From: Eleginops maclovinus
Lineage: Eukaryota > Chordata > Actinopteri > Perciformes > Eleginopidae
DNA length: 64,000 nucleotides
Reading direction: 5' to 3'
Assembly: GCF_036324505.1 (NCBI RefSeq)
Contig: NC_086370.1
Location: 21,104,790-21,168,789 of the forward strand
In this document: positions 40,820 through 53,261 of the stretch, piece by piece
Layout: each line of letters opens with the position of its first letter
Position numbering within the stretch: the first letter of the stretch is position 1
Notes under the pieces: generated by a model
Databases searched by the model: none
Told to the model about the DNA's origin: nothing
The model's input: only the letters and a program-made list of their open reading frames with translations
Translations under genes and position numbers: made by a program

Positions 40820-41250
40820 CTCTTGACAATGATGAGTGTATGCACCTCAGCAGTACCAATCCGGAAAACAAGCACCTCTCACCCGGTGCTTGTCCACAAA
40901 ACAACTGCTCCTGAGTGGCGCCTGTCAACAAAACAAGCACCCCACTGTAAGGAGGTTACAGGTGACAAGTGCTTCTCAGCGGTGGTCGTGGAAAAAAATC
41001 AAGCGCTGCTCAGATGTGTTCGATAAAGAGGCCGGCCTACGCAGGGCACATGCAAAAATAAATATATAAACAAGCACCCCTCTGTGGAGTGTGTTCATAA
41101 ATCAAGCGTCCCTCACCAGTGATTGTGCAGAACAATCACTCCTCTGCTGTCCCTGTCTAGAAATTAAGAGCCTCAGTGAGAAAACAAGTGCTCTTCTGTG
41201 GCGCTTTCCCTCTGATTCTGTACATCGAGCGCTCCCTTGCTCCTACCTGG
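40820..41250 (+). repeat. Degenerate 30-35 bp tandem array, block 1
   Basis: About ten units built around AAAACAAGCACC, followed by CCTCTGTGGAGTGTG-like ends. Clear unit starts are near 40864, 40896, 40926, 40962, 40992, 41070, 41095, 41125 and 41180. Variants include ACAAGTGCTTCTCAG and ATCAAGCGCTGCTCAG. Units are strongly diverged. The frames across it (67-78 codons) follow the array, and no domain is recognised. Confidence 0.7.
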
Positions 41251-42025
41251 TCAAAGATCACAGCAATATTTCACTTTAATGCTTCAGTTTCTGTCTATGT
41301 TTTGTTTGTTGTTGCATTCACACGTCAGCAGGAATTCCGACACAATAAGCCTCCAACACTGACAGGCAGGACTTTTCCCCCACTGAGAGAAATATCATCA
41401 GTTTTCTTGTGAGCAACAAACCACGAAAAATAGACGGAAAATTGTGAGGTTCTGTACTTAAACCTAGAAAAAGTCAGTGTATTGTCGTTTTTTTACACCA
41501 TTTCCCTTAGATAAAAGATTAATGTCATGATAATTTAAATGATTTGACTATGATTGGTCTTTACAATTAAATTAAAAAGCTGAATCATTTATTAAAATGC
41601 TTCTTCCATGACACAGAAATATTAAAAGTATTGGAGCAATTGAAAATAATATTTGTTGTACTTGAATAACAAACCTACACATTTTAATGTATTGCAATTT
41701 TTACTCCACTAAATGTAGTTGAAACCAGTAATTTATTGAACATTTTTACCGTTTCAATCCTAAAAATCAAACTAATAAATGAACTAACACAATTCTTTTA
41801 ATTAAAATGCATCTTCCATTTCACATTTGGACACTTTTTTGCACTTAAAAAATATACTTTCTTATCTCTGCCTTGAACCCATTAAGGAAGACTTTTGATT
41901 TGGTACGTTTTCTTTATTTCAGTAATAGATTAAGAGACAGCCTTGTTTGCTCCGCTGTATTTGAACAGCTCTTCAAACTGGAACACACTGTCCCTCAGTA
42001 GTTGTACAGCAGCAGAGAACAAATG
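41251..42025. other. A+T-rich unique sequence between the two array blocks
   Basis: A diverged direct repeat is visible: AAAATGCTTCTTCCATGACA at 41595 and AAAATGCATCTTCCATTTCA at 41803. No gene recognised. Confidence 0.45.
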
Positions 42026-42210
42026 TTGTTCAAGGTGTACCTGTACAAAAACAAGCACCCCTTACACAGTGTGTTTTGTATAACAAGTGCTCACCAGTGC
42101 TGCTCGTCAACAAAACAAGCACCCCTCTGCTGTCGAGGTTATAGATGACAAGTGCCCCTCAGGTGCGGCTGTCTGAAAATCAAGCGCTCCTCAGTAGTGT
42201 GCCAGCAACT
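42026..42210 (+). repeat. Degenerate 30-35 bp tandem array, block 2
   Basis: Five units of the same theme: ACAAAAACAAGCACCCCTT, ATAACAAGTGCTCACCAGTG, CAAAACAAGCACCCCTCTG, GATGACAAGTGCCCCTCAG and AAATCAAGCGCTCCTCAG. The last three match three consecutive units at 40924-41020 in the same order, so the blocks share a multi-unit ancestor. Confidence 0.75.
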
Positions 42211-42299
42211 GTCTGTGTCTGTAATTGCTTTGAGCCGTCAACTCAGTGGTAAGCTGAAAGGACCCAATTAAATCCCACAGACTGGTGTCTCTCTCTCTC

Positions 42300-42303
<4 letters not shown>

Positions 42304-42346
<43 letters not shown>

Positions 42347-42370
42347 TAGAGAGATAGAGAGAGAGAGATA
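42304..42370 (+). repeat. (TG)20 plus GATA/GA microsatellite
   Basis: Pure TG to 42344, then GATAGAGAGATAGAGAGAG. Flanked upstream by a CT run at about 42287-42300. Confidence 0.95.
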
Positions 42371-42456
42371 GGTTGATACGGTAGAGCTTTATATTGCTCC
42401 CAGCAGACTGTAAGTAGATTTGTAGTGGTGTCTTGTCACTGTCTGAGGCCCTTGGT

Positions 42457-42514
42457 CTGTGTGTGTGTGTGTGTGTGTGTGTGGGTGTGTGGGTGTGTGT
42501 GTGGGGGGGGGGGG
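42457..42514 (+). repeat. (GT)n with GGGT variants and a G12 run
   Basis: A pure GT start passes into GTGGGTGTGTGGGTGTG and ends in 12 consecutive G at about 42503-42514. Confidence 0.95.
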
Positions 42515-43453
42515 TGTTGTTCACCTCCTGCCTTGGCAGCAGCAGCAGGACAGCAGTTCTTTTTTGTAATTTCATTTTGTCGATCACCGATGCCAGAATT
42601 TCTGAGGAAAATGACATTTAATGTTACTTCCTGCAGGGGCAGCAGTTCAAAACCCAACTTGAAGTATCAACAGAACAGCTCCTGTGTATTACTGTTGCTA
42701 AGGATATGCAGAGAGTTGCCATTATAAACATAATAAGACCCTGGAAAGGTTTAAAACCAGTATGATGGCCAAATATAACAATTAAGCCTCAACCCCTTCC
42801 TTCAAAGGTCACACAATTTTCCAACATAAGTACAGCAAAAAGGACTGTAATTAAACACCATGGTAGGAGTCTTCAACCACGTTTTCCTCGATGATGCACA
42901 AAAACCAGCATCACTGTCACAGCTGGAGAAAAGGAGGGAGATGTGGAAGGACACAAGGCCAATATGTGCCACAGAAAAGGACAAAGATTCTCAACAAAGT
43001 AACCAATAACAAAAAAGGATAAAACAACAAAGAAACAATTACTGAGCAAACAAATTGAATTAAACACACCATGGACACACAAACCATGCAGAAATCAAAC
43101 AGGCAAGGACACAAACAAACTGAGGACATCACCGCCGAGAAATGTTATTCCCCCCAAACATCTTTCCACAACCTTGTTTCGGCTCAGTAAATAAACTATC
43201 CATCATCGTTAGCCATCTGGCGCCTCAGCCTATCAGAGGCCTGGGAAAGCTGTTACCGGGCGGCGTAAGATGTGGCGGCTTGCCGGATAGGGCCAATTGC
43301 TTTTGAAAGATTACTGCTTAAAACACCGGCGTACATGTGTGTCATGTTTTCGAAGAAAGAGGAAAACCATCTGAAGCAGCCGCCATTAATTACCTCATGT
43401 ATTCAAGCTTGGATTGATACTCCATTTCCTGACAATAAAGAGATGTTTGGTTA

Positions 43454-43455
<2 letters not shown>
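42515..43455. other. Unique sequence with a complex island at 43190-43440
   Basis: 42515-43140 holds no recognised element. 43190-43440 has balanced composition with GCGCCTCAGCCTATCAGAGG and CGCCATTAATTACCTCATG, the latter containing a TAATTA homeodomain-type core. It is a possible conserved non-coding element. The frame at 43272-43499 runs into the TG array and is not convincing. Confidence 0.4.
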
Positions 43456-43500
<45 letters not shown>

Positions 43501-43522
43501 TGTGTGTGTGTGTGTGTGTGTG
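43456..43522 (+). repeat. (GT)n microsatellite
   Basis: GT run with a single GAGT interruption near 43498. Confidence 0.98.
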
Positions 43523-44251
43523 AGAGTAAAATGTAATTCCCAGAGCTCATGCCAGCTGAACAGGAAAGATTGAGGGTGTATTTAGTTGTGTTTGTGAGAG
43601 AGATGTACATCCTCATTGATGTTGTCAGGTGTTGCTTCTTGTATTTTGTTTGTTGAAGTGTGTATTTTTCTGCTTGCCAGACGCTGTTTTTGTATATTTA
43701 TAGACACTTAAATGTACAAAAGAATGCAAAAGTGCATCAATAACCAGCTGTTGACACTTTTATTCTGAGATGATCTTTTATATCTTCAATACGGCCGTTT
43801 AAAAGTCTGTTTTTCCACGTCTTTTAGAGCAACTTTGTATTCTGTATTGATTTTTGCCAGTGTGTGTAAACTGAAATCCATCTTATTCTCTGTTTACGTA
43901 TCTCTGTGTGAGTGAGTTAATTCTCCGAGCTGCGACACAGTGAAGGAAAATAAGACTGATCAGTTTTGTTTGTCGGAGAGGTTGACACACAGCTTCATCG
44001 ATGCCTTCACACACCTCGCACAATATGTGCTACATTCACAGACTGATTCCTCCGCTGAGTCACTCGCACATCGAACAGTGAGAGTGGTGGAGAAAGTGCA
44101 CTGTGACTGAAATATTTTTGCAACAGTTTGGGCAATACAGTACTTTCTGTGCTCTCACGTTTGTGTTTTGAATGCAAAATAGTGGTGCAGTGATGACGTT
44201 TGTTCATGGCATATATTAAAGATGCTTTTTGGGGGTTTTCCCTTTCCTAGC
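43523..44251. other. Unique sequence, no gene recognised
   Basis: AGTGGTGCAGTGATGACG at 44181-44198 resembles the extreme left end of the family B copy at 57605, so a small piece of B may lie here. Otherwise nothing is seen. Confidence 0.4.
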
Positions 44252-44585
44252 GTGACATATAGGTTTTAGTGCATGTAAATGGTCTGCAAAGGCCAAAATC
44301 AAGAAGTTAACTCCAGACTCAGGAGCGAAACACACTGTCCCCCTTCCTGAACAAGCCCAGTCTGCTCTGTTGTGATTAGTCAAGAGATTAGTTATGTCCC
44401 GCCCCTTAGCCTATCACGTACAATGTGTTGGAGCGCTAGCAAATCGAAGCTGGGGTGTTACTAAGAGATGTCACTATGTTCCGACAGAAAACAAATGGGT
44501 CCAATGGAGGCATTTCCTCTGGAAGGAACACAGGGATTTTAGCCTTTGCAGACCATTTACATGCACTAAAATCTACATAACAGGA
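44252..44585. repeat. Family A foldback copy
   Basis: 44262-44300 and 44535-44573 are inverted copies of the same family A end (GTGCATGTAAATGGTCTGC on the left and its complement on the right), with 2 mismatches in 39 bp. The middle carries CAGTCTGCTCTGTTGTGATT, ATGTCCCGCCCCTTAGCCTA and CAATGTGTTGGAGCGCTAGC in + order. Normal copies have two different ends, so this one has been rearranged. Confidence 0.85.
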
Positions 44586-45559
44586 ACACAGCATAAAAGG
44601 GCCGCTTTAATGAGCTCATATAAAATAAATGAAACACATTTCCTGTCCTTCTTCTTTTGAATAGATCAGACATATTCAAATGAGCTGCTCCCTCTCCTGT
44701 GTTGTCACCTCCTTCAACAAATATCAGAGATTAAATAAGATTATCCTGCTTGGGGAAGCTTTGTGCGCGCTCCCACATCGTGCATCAAGACCAACTACAA
44801 GCTTAAAGGTTTCTGTTACAGTGCCTCTCATTAGCCAGCTTTGTTTTCCCTCTGCACGTGCGTACAATATAAAGTAAGCTCGCTGCTAAATGCTTCTGCT
44901 GCTGCCACTTCCGTCCGTCCTGGTGTGACAAACAGCCTGCTGCCTCTCGTCTGCAGATGATACTGAAGCCGCATGATGCTTGTAAATCTCAGCTGTGTGA
45001 ATTTTTTATGTTAGATCATTTTCCGGTTGGAAACACCCCGACTGAAATATAAAATCTGAGCAGGGAAATAAATAAAAAATGGAAAGCAATTATTGGTCTC
45101 TTATAGTTATGGTGGTGACAGAAGAAAATGTGCACTAAGGCATAAACAGAACTAAACTAGTTGTGCCATCTGTAGGAGACTGAGATTTTGAGCCATTTTT
45201 CTCCACTTCTCCAGAGTGAGGAAATAAAATATGTAATAAATACATTTCAGACGGCTTGTATCGTCATTTTGACTGAGACCAATTATTATTCTGCAAAAAA
45301 TATACATAGGGAATTACACACAGCCTTTCATATGTTCATTTGGCAAAATATTTGACCTGATTCTACTAATGTATAACTTTCTATGTATGTTTGGGAAATG
45401 AATTAACATACATTGATGAAAGCGACAGGATAACATTTCACTGGAATAATATCTGGAATGAATGACTTATTAATTATCTTTATGCGGGGCAGTTGCATAT
45501 CTCTCTATGAATGCTTCCACACAAAAGAGTAAGGAAAACTGTGCATTGTTTACTTCATA
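44586..45559. other. Unique sequence, no gene recognised
   Basis: Ordinary sequence, A+T-rich from 45000. No element called. Confidence 0.45.
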
Positions 45560-45765
45560 TAGATATCACTATGTAACTATAGCGCTCCAACACATTGTAC
45601 GTGTGTCGGCCAGCTGACCAATCAGAGCCGACTGGGCTCTGGTTTCAGAAAGAGGGTGAAAAGAGGAGCTGCAGCACAGGCAGTATGAGAAACATAAAGA
45701 GCTTTCTGAACATTAAAGCATGGAGACATGTCCCAGGAGAGACACTACATACTGATATGAACTTA
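45560..45765 (-). repeat. Family A copy with internal deletion
   Basis: ATATCACTATGTAAC, GCGCTCCAACACATTGTACG, CAGCTGACCAATCAGAGCCG, GGCAGTATGAGAAACATAAA and CATTAAAGCATGGAGACATG occur in order. About 55 bp is missing after TTGTACGTG compared with the 6455 and 13175 copies. Confidence 0.85.
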
Positions 45766-45772
45766 GATATGT

Positions 45773-45838
45773 TGCTAAGGAGGTACAGTACATCATATTT
45801 TTGCTAAGGAGGTACAGTAGGAGAGCAACATCATATTT
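45773..45838 (+). repeat. Short direct duplication
   Basis: GCTAAGGAGGTACAGTA occurs twice about 30 bp apart, each followed by ATCATATTTTT after a small gap. Confidence 0.85.
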
Positions 45839-46696
<858 letters not shown>

Positions 46697-46751
46697 CATC
46701 TGATGTACAGTTACCTTTCTTTGTGTCCTGATTACGTCATCCTGTTACATA

Positions 46752-47250
46752 CCCAAGTACTGTACTTAAGTACAATTTCTGGTACTTTACTTGAGTATTT
46801 CCATTTTATTCCGCTTTATACTTCTCCACTATTTGAAAGGGAAATAATGTATTTGTTCTTCACTACATTTATTAGTCAGCGTTAGCTACTTTTAAGAAAA
46901 TGCATCTCTAAAAATTCAATGAGCAGACTAACTCTTTAAGCCAGAAAATAGTTCAATCATTTCTCAAATATCAAACATTTGACACAAATCCAATCAGAAC
47001 TGTGTGTGTCTACTACAGTGAAATGCTAGTCGATGCAACAATAATAAATACAAATATTTTAGATATGATTATAATCTTAAACACATAAAGGCCATTGTTC
47101 TGCACATTGATTACTTCTACTTTATAAACTTGAAGTACATTTAGCTGATATGCCTTTTATTAAAGTAAGGTTTTGAATGAAGGACTTTTACTTAATAATG
47201 TTTTGGTACTTTTTACTCAAGTAAAGCATCTGAATATTCTTCCACCTCTG
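46752..47250 (-). mobile_element. hAT-like non-autonomous element
   Basis: AAGTACTGTACTTAAGTACA, TACTTTACTTGAGTATTTCC, ACTACATTTATTAGTCAGC, TTTTTACTCAAGTAAAGCAT and the end TTCTTCCACCTCTG follow a very common fish repeat. Its terminus on the opposite strand reads CAGAGGTGGAAGAA. The other terminus is missing. No transposase coding; class from memory. Confidence 0.7.
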
Positions 47251-47865
47251 GTTACTTCCCAAGCCTGGTAATGTAATGACCATATCGCTTGTCTTCGTCT
47301 CAAAACCAAATAAGGAAATATATAAGTTGGGTTTGCCTTTGCAGCATCAACAACTCCACCTCAGACAACATCATTCAAAAAGTTCCACGATGTTGTAAGA
47401 GTGCAATCAGTTTGAATCTAGGATTACTTCCCAGCTACACAAACACAACAACCTTTCTTTCTTGTGCTGACCTTTATCCCCTGAAGCTCTCCCTGTTGTT
47501 TGCTCTCAGGTTTTGTCCGCAGTGAACTCCCCCTGCTAGAGGTCAAGGGTAAAGTTTGGAAGGAGCAAGTTGTTAAAGCTTTGAAGGAATGGAGGGACAG
47601 AGAAAGGCCTGACCAAGGTTAAAGTTAATCAAGAGATCTTCCTGTGAGTTCGCTCTGCTTCCATTTCTGGAAGGACTTAAGAGTTCAATGTCATCAGCAG
47701 TGAGATTTCTTTGCTTCAACTGAAGGAAAGTCACACCGAACATTTTCACCAACAGGTCCTGCAAGTCGAACGAGAAGGTTACCTTATTTATCCTGCGTGT
47801 TTGTATATTACTGAGCAGGAAGATGCTTTAACTTTAGTGATACAGAAAGTTAAATCATTTTAATT
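47251..47865. other. Unique sequence, no gene recognised
   Basis: Frames at 47289-47525 and 47573-47764 show no recognised domain. Confidence 0.45.
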
Positions 47866-48135
47866 CATTTTTAAGGATTTATTATTGATGGTTTTCTGGA
47901 AAATCCCCAAAACATTTTCATAAATATATTTGAATTTTCAGACATTTTTCACCTTTTTTTTGACATTTTTTGGTTACTTTTATTAAACATTTTAAACAAT
48001 ATTATCTTGAATATTTTAGGCTTTTTTCCACTATTTTTATTCACACATTTAAATAACATTTTTCAGATGTTTTTTGTATATTTAATTTATATAAAAAAAA
48101 AGATTTAAATCAATATTTTCCTTCATTTTTTATTC
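47866..48135. repeat. A+T-rich degenerate T-run sequence
   Basis: Irregular ACATTTTT, TTTTTTGACATTTTTTGG and CACTATTTTTATTC phrases, low complexity. Possibly a decayed relative of the 35.4 and 53.3 kb sequences. Confidence 0.5.
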
Positions 48136-49544
48136 AAGAATTGCTGCATTTATTTTAATAGAAAAAAACCCCAAACTTTCTTTTCCTTTTGCAAATTATA
48201 ATCCCTTAAAATCAATTCAACTTGAATATCTTCTAGGTGAAGCCTCTCCGAGATTCCCTGTGCAGATAGAAGGAGGCAATGAAAGGCCCTAAGTGAAATA
48301 CAGAGGATGCACTTTGAGGGACCCAGGATGCATTCTGGGAGGCGCTGTGGCTCGTTGGTCTCTGTGTACAGTGACTCCGTGATATTAAAGGTTCAAGTGA
48401 AGCTCATCACATCTTCAGCGCTTCATTTCCCTCCGTCTCATCTTCCTCGCCACTCTCCGCCGGAGCAGAAACACCGTGAGTTATCTCTTCAAAGAAAATA
48501 AATGATGTGCTTGGAAATGCAGTTATTATGTTAAGCAAATGTCAAGAGACTCTTTAAGGACGTAACCTGAACCTCGTTCTGTTGCAGCTTTGCAGATATC
48601 TGGGGATATTACGGAGAAAATCGGGTGGAAATTAAATTGTTGAGTTTTCCCATGATGACATTTAAAGTGAATCTAAAGGAATACTTATGGTATGATGTTT
48701 CCTCCCAACACTGCCTGTGTTTTTCTATCTATAAATATAGAGTGTCCAGTACATTCTTAAAGGGAAATAATGAAGCTTTTATCTGAAAGAAACATTGTCT
48801 TTATGTTCCTACAGAAGGTGAACTTCCAGTGTATCTCAACCCTTTTCCAAGATTTTGTCCACATTTCAAAACGAACAACAAATAAAGACAGAATACCATG
48901 AAGGTTTTTGCCGGTTTAATCAAGTATTTCAAATCAGCTCCACCTTTATTTACACTTCCAAGTACCATTTTCAGTCATGGCTTACTTCTCTTTCATTCTG
49001 AATTAAAATTCTGTCTGCACAAGAGTCTTCTTTTAACCATAATCATTACTTCAACTAATCCATCTTGCTCTTGCTCACCCATTTACTCACTTCCTTTGGC
49101 TGAACTCCAATTAAAAATCAAGTCATGATTGAGGCTTAAACAACTGAGAAACTGGAGAGTATTCATTTACCCTCCCATCTATTATTATCTGAACTAAAGA
49201 GAACGGCGTGATCCGTGGACATTCATTTACTCTCCTCTCTCCTACCCTCCCTCTGTTATCCTGAGTCCGGAGCAAGTTCAATGAATAATAATTAACCTTC
49301 TTCATAACAGTTTGCCTCGATATGTATTTCAAAATAAAAAGGCACTCTAAGTTGAAAGATGTCAAATATTTCCAAATTCCAACCCAACAAATAAACATCA
49401 GTTTTTCTATCACTGCTTTACGACTGCTTGTTCTGCATTCTGCCTAAAAAGTGTGTCGCTTTCATTTACACAAATGTACACAGTCATGAATACAAGGCCA
49501 TAACACTTCCATTATACATGTAGTACCAACATGTGTTAACCTGG
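48136..49544. other. Unique sequence with G+C-richer part at 48295-48490
   Basis: 48295-48490 includes GCATTCTGGGAGGCGCTGTG and a donor-like CACCGTGAGTTA at about 48473-48484, but no acceptor or recognised protein. No exon called. Confidence 0.4.
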
Positions 49545-49765
49545 CCAGAACTAACATGGTGGCCAAGTCCATAGGGTCTTGGCTTGGGAACCGGAAGGTC
49601 ACCGGTTCAAGTCCCCGCCAGACCAAAGTGCTACCGAGGTGTCCATGAGCAAGGCATCATTTCCTACCCTGCTCCCTAGGCGCCGTACATATTCACAGCC
49701 CACTGCTCAAAACACTAGGATGGGTCAAATGCAGAATATACATTTAACGGTATATTTAATCAATC
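49545..49765 (+). repeat. tRNA-derived SINE, near full length
   Basis: The head has ATGGTGGCCAAGTCCATAGG and a B box in CACCGGTTCAAGTCCCCG (49602-49619). The body has CTACCGAGGTGTCCATGAGC, AAGGCATC, CTCCCTAGGCGCCG, CACAGCCCACTGCTC and GGATGGGTCAAATGCAGAA. This is a common fish SINE layout. The short frame across it is not a gene. Confidence 0.85.
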
Positions 49766-51159
49766 AATTTGGACTTTTCAAATCCTCATTTTTGATTTAA
49801 TAATCTTCATTAAACTACAATCTTCTAGATTTCCTTTTGAAAAGGCTTTCAACTACAGCTCACTTGCTTAGTTGTATCTACTTATGTCAAATATATATTT
49901 CCCCCCTCAACCCTAACAATGGATTTGCCACTTTTTCTTTTGACACAATTTTCATGAAACTTTGGTATTTTTGAACGATTCCAAATCACAAATCAAATCA
50001 TTTTTAACTTTCATTAACATTTAGAGATAGGGCCATTCGAGCTGCATTCATGTGTTGTCCATATAATCGGAAAGATGAGTCCCAGGTAGAAACCTTGAGA
50101 ACAGTTATGATTGTAAAACTGAATTGATTATGTGAGCAATAGAACATCTTCTTTGTAGCGTCAACGTTATGACGTACAGTTTATGAGCAGACGAAATCTT
50201 CAAGAACAACCTTCCAACTCTAGAAATGGGATTTTCCAAGTAGCATGTGAATGCACCATTGGCCTTGTTCAGTAACTCTGGAAAAAAACAGATAAGACTC
50301 ATAAAGTCAGGGATAAATCAGAGCTTTTGTCGCAGACACATCTTCCACTGATAATAGCGATTATGTTACAGCAAAAATAACAGACAGATATTTTTAAAAA
50401 GCATTTCCAGAACAATGTTATCTACTCCACTCACATTTCATCTCCCTCACTCACTGACCTCTCATTAAACTGAGCTGCTAAAGGTTTAGGTCCTTGTTTC
50501 TCATCTTGTTTTTGTAACAAAGACTCTTTCCCCTGCTCTTTCCTGTAGTCATGTTTCTTATTCATTTAAGAGGGAAAGTCTTACTTCCATCCCCTCCTCT
50601 CCCTCAGTCTTAAAACTCATCATATGGTTCTTTTCTTGATCAATTCCTTGGTGGTTGTTTTGCTTAAGAGCCACAATATTATCCTCCCACATCACTATTA
50701 GACATTTATTGACTCATCCGATCTTCTCATTTCAGGTTTCCTATCTCGACTTGCTGTGGCTTCATTAATTCATGACTGCGCTACGTGCTGAACCTGGGGA
50801 CACATTTAAAACACTTGCCATCCCTCCCTTCTTCTTTTCCTCTTTATAATCCACTGCAATGCACACAGACAGGAAGAGAGGACAAACATGGTCTTAACCA
50901 ATCAATCAATTATCAATTGACAGGGTGAACAATCAGGCTCACGATGAAGACATGATAAAGCTCTTGGTGCAATCATTCTAGGCCCAAAATGTCCAGAAGC
51001 CATTGATTGAAAGGTTGCCTTAACAGTCTGTAAGCCATCACTGGGAATGTGCCGTAAGCTACAGTATATCCTGTTGCAGGTCAGCCCATAATACGCAGCC
51101 ATGTTTTAATAAAGCACATTAAACTTAACTTCAGATAACCCGTCGGACCGCTAGGTAAC
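49766..51159. other. Unique sequence, no gene recognised
   Basis: A+T-rich to 50840. 50930-51115 is more complex and non-repetitive. The frames are short and without domains. Confidence 0.45.
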
Positions 51160-51234
51160 ACCGTTAGCTCAAGCCGTTAGCTCAAGCCGTTAGCCGTTAG
51201 CCACGCCGTTAGCCCACGCCGTTAGCCCACGCCG
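51160..51234 (+). repeat. 13-bp minisatellite (GCCGTTAGCTCAA type)
   Basis: Six units: two GCCGTTAGCTCAA-like, a compound GCCGTTAGCCGTTAGCCA, then CGCCGTTAGCCCA twice and a final partial CGCCGT. CpG and GTTAGC are kept in every unit. Confidence 0.9.
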
Positions 51235-52204
51235 TCTTTCTTTTAGCCAACGCAGTTAGCTCGTCTCTTCCCCTTAGCCAGTGATCTTACATTGCCCATG
51301 ATGTAAGGGGGAGACAGCATACATCGTATATATAGTTTTGCACGAATCAAAGTCTCTTTAAACGTCTATTTCTGTCAATGTATGTTTGCTGACATTGTCT
51401 GAAAACAGACCAAATTTCCTGTGATGTACAAAATGTTTCTTATTACAGAACCTAAATCCTATTTTATAATTCTAACTACAAAGCTTCTTTCTTACTGACT
51501 TCTTCTCTTATACAAACACACAGATAAAGTGTCTCTTTAACACACATACTAAAGATGTCTATATGAGACATGTGGCAGCCAACAAAGGGTACAACATTTC
51601 CAGAGCCAGAGCAGAACCGCCCTTAAAACTTTTACAACGCTCGACCTGGTCATGTTCACTCATACTTTTAGCAATGTGTCTAATTACAGGGTGTGCAATC
51701 AATATACTTTTGGGTCTTGGGGTTTTAGTGTCCTCTGCTCCCTGAAGGAGTGTAATGGAGAGCTGCACTCAGCCAACATGTCCTCACTGAAGCAAGTTAT
51801 GAGATTTTGGCTGGAATCGATTAGAATGATGGAAAAGGAGGATAAAAGTGGGTGCAGGTCGAAAAAGGGCTGAAGTTAGCTTTAAGAGAGGAATACAAAT
51901 CTGTCAGCTAAGAGGTACAGAGTGACCTCTACAGATGGACGGTGGGTGGGACTCAGGGAAGGGAAGACCAATATTTAACCAACTTTCATACTTGTTTTAG
52001 AGGTCAGAAGAAGTTCATGTTTTATAACGGTAAAGTAAGGATAAGTTTAAGATGTTATATCAGCTGTTTCCAAGAGCCTCACACTGCTAATTTTAACATA
52101 AATACAACGCGCTCTGATTGAGCTATAACTTATTCGATTAAGCGATGTATTTGTTGACTATGAAACCGTTGCCTTATACTACAGGCTAATATTTGCAGTT
52201 GTTG
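51235..52204. other. Unique sequence, no gene recognised
   Basis: The short frames at 51563-51873 overlap on both strands and show no recognised domain. Confidence 0.45.
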
Positions 52205-52365
52205 TACGTGATAGAGTGGTGCAGGAATGAGTCCGAAAACCTGGAAAGGAGTCAGCTTTGTGCCAGTTGAAGTTGCCGTCGTCTGAAGTCAATGGTTTTG
52301 GTTTGATGCCTGAAATATAATCTGCGGTTAACACAAGCTGAAGAGGTTTTTACGTCTTGTTCTAC
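52205..52365 (-). repeat. Family B fragment
   Basis: On the minus strand: TATTTCAGGCATCAAACC, AACCATTGACTTCAGACGAC, AAGCTGACTCC, CAGGTTTTCGGACTCATTCC and TGCACCACTCTATC. This matches the right half of family B. Confidence 0.75.
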
Positions 52366-52796
52366 AAAATGAAATCAACGTTCTTCCCTTCAAGGAATTT
52401 AAATTCCTTTGATTCCTCTGGCTGGGGTCCGGAGTATTTATAGACATGTCCCCACCTGCTGAAACATGAATAATATTAGATGTCAGTCTTTAACCTGTAC
52501 ATAAATCCCACTCACTTCTAATCAGCAAGGTCAGGATTATTTGAAGGCTGATTCGTGACCTTTTCTCCCCGATTAAAACTCAGGTCACACAGAGGCACAC
52601 ATCCAGAGATTGTTTTAATATTAATCATCTCTGTAACTCGGGATGATTGTCAGATACTTTAAAGGTCAAATCCCATCAGATATGTTGGCAGGATGTGCGG
52701 TCAGATGAGGACAAATGTGTGCCTTAAATATGAAAAATATCATCCTGCAGTGTAATCATCACCTGGGAATCTACTGGAGATGTTTGACCTGATGGA
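52366..52796. other. Unique sequence, no gene recognised
   Basis: Ordinary sequence with no element recognised. Confidence 0.45.
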
Positions 52797-53204
52797 TTAT
52801 GGGGCCATGTTTGGCTTCAAGTAATATATAAAAGGTAAAGTAATCCGTCTGTACTTTAATCCTTCACACTTGTCTATTGTCTGTGCTGCCGTTAGAACCA
52901 CCGCTACCTCACTTTCATTATAACATGGATGGGATTTGGATTGGATGAGTTGGATAACAGCTTCCACACAGAGAGCTTTTTCTTTAGCTTCATAGTGCAA
53001 AATCTCAAAAGGGGCAAAATCAATTAAGGAAAAATACATTATTATCAAAAACATGTTGCTTAAGTCATAGCCTCCAAGAGATTTGTGCAAAAAATCGATG
53101 TGTTTATCAGCGCATATTGATTGCATTTGCTCTTGTATTTCATACCTTTGTTCATTAGTATAAGAGAGAATCAATACATCAGAGAAGAATTGCCTTTTCT
53201 TCAC
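52797..53204 (-). other. Unassigned open frame of 135 codons, status unknown
   Basis: One of the longest open frames not explained by tandem repeats. The translation is mixed in composition, with EIQEQMQSICADKHIDFL near the start, a hydrophobic stretch MFLIIMYFSLIDFAPF in the middle and AVVLTAAQTIDKCEGL towards the end. The first codon of the track is GTG, not ATG, and I recognise no domain. No promoter or splice site supports it. A chance open frame is most likely. Confidence 0.15.
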
Positions 53205-53261
53205 ATTTCTGATAAGTTGTTTTGATGATGAGACCCACAGCAGAGGATTAGACCCTCATTT

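Noticed and set aside
49545..49765. Possible functional tRNA gene at the SINE head
   Set aside because: A SINE body follows the tRNA-like head and the anticodon arm is not credible.
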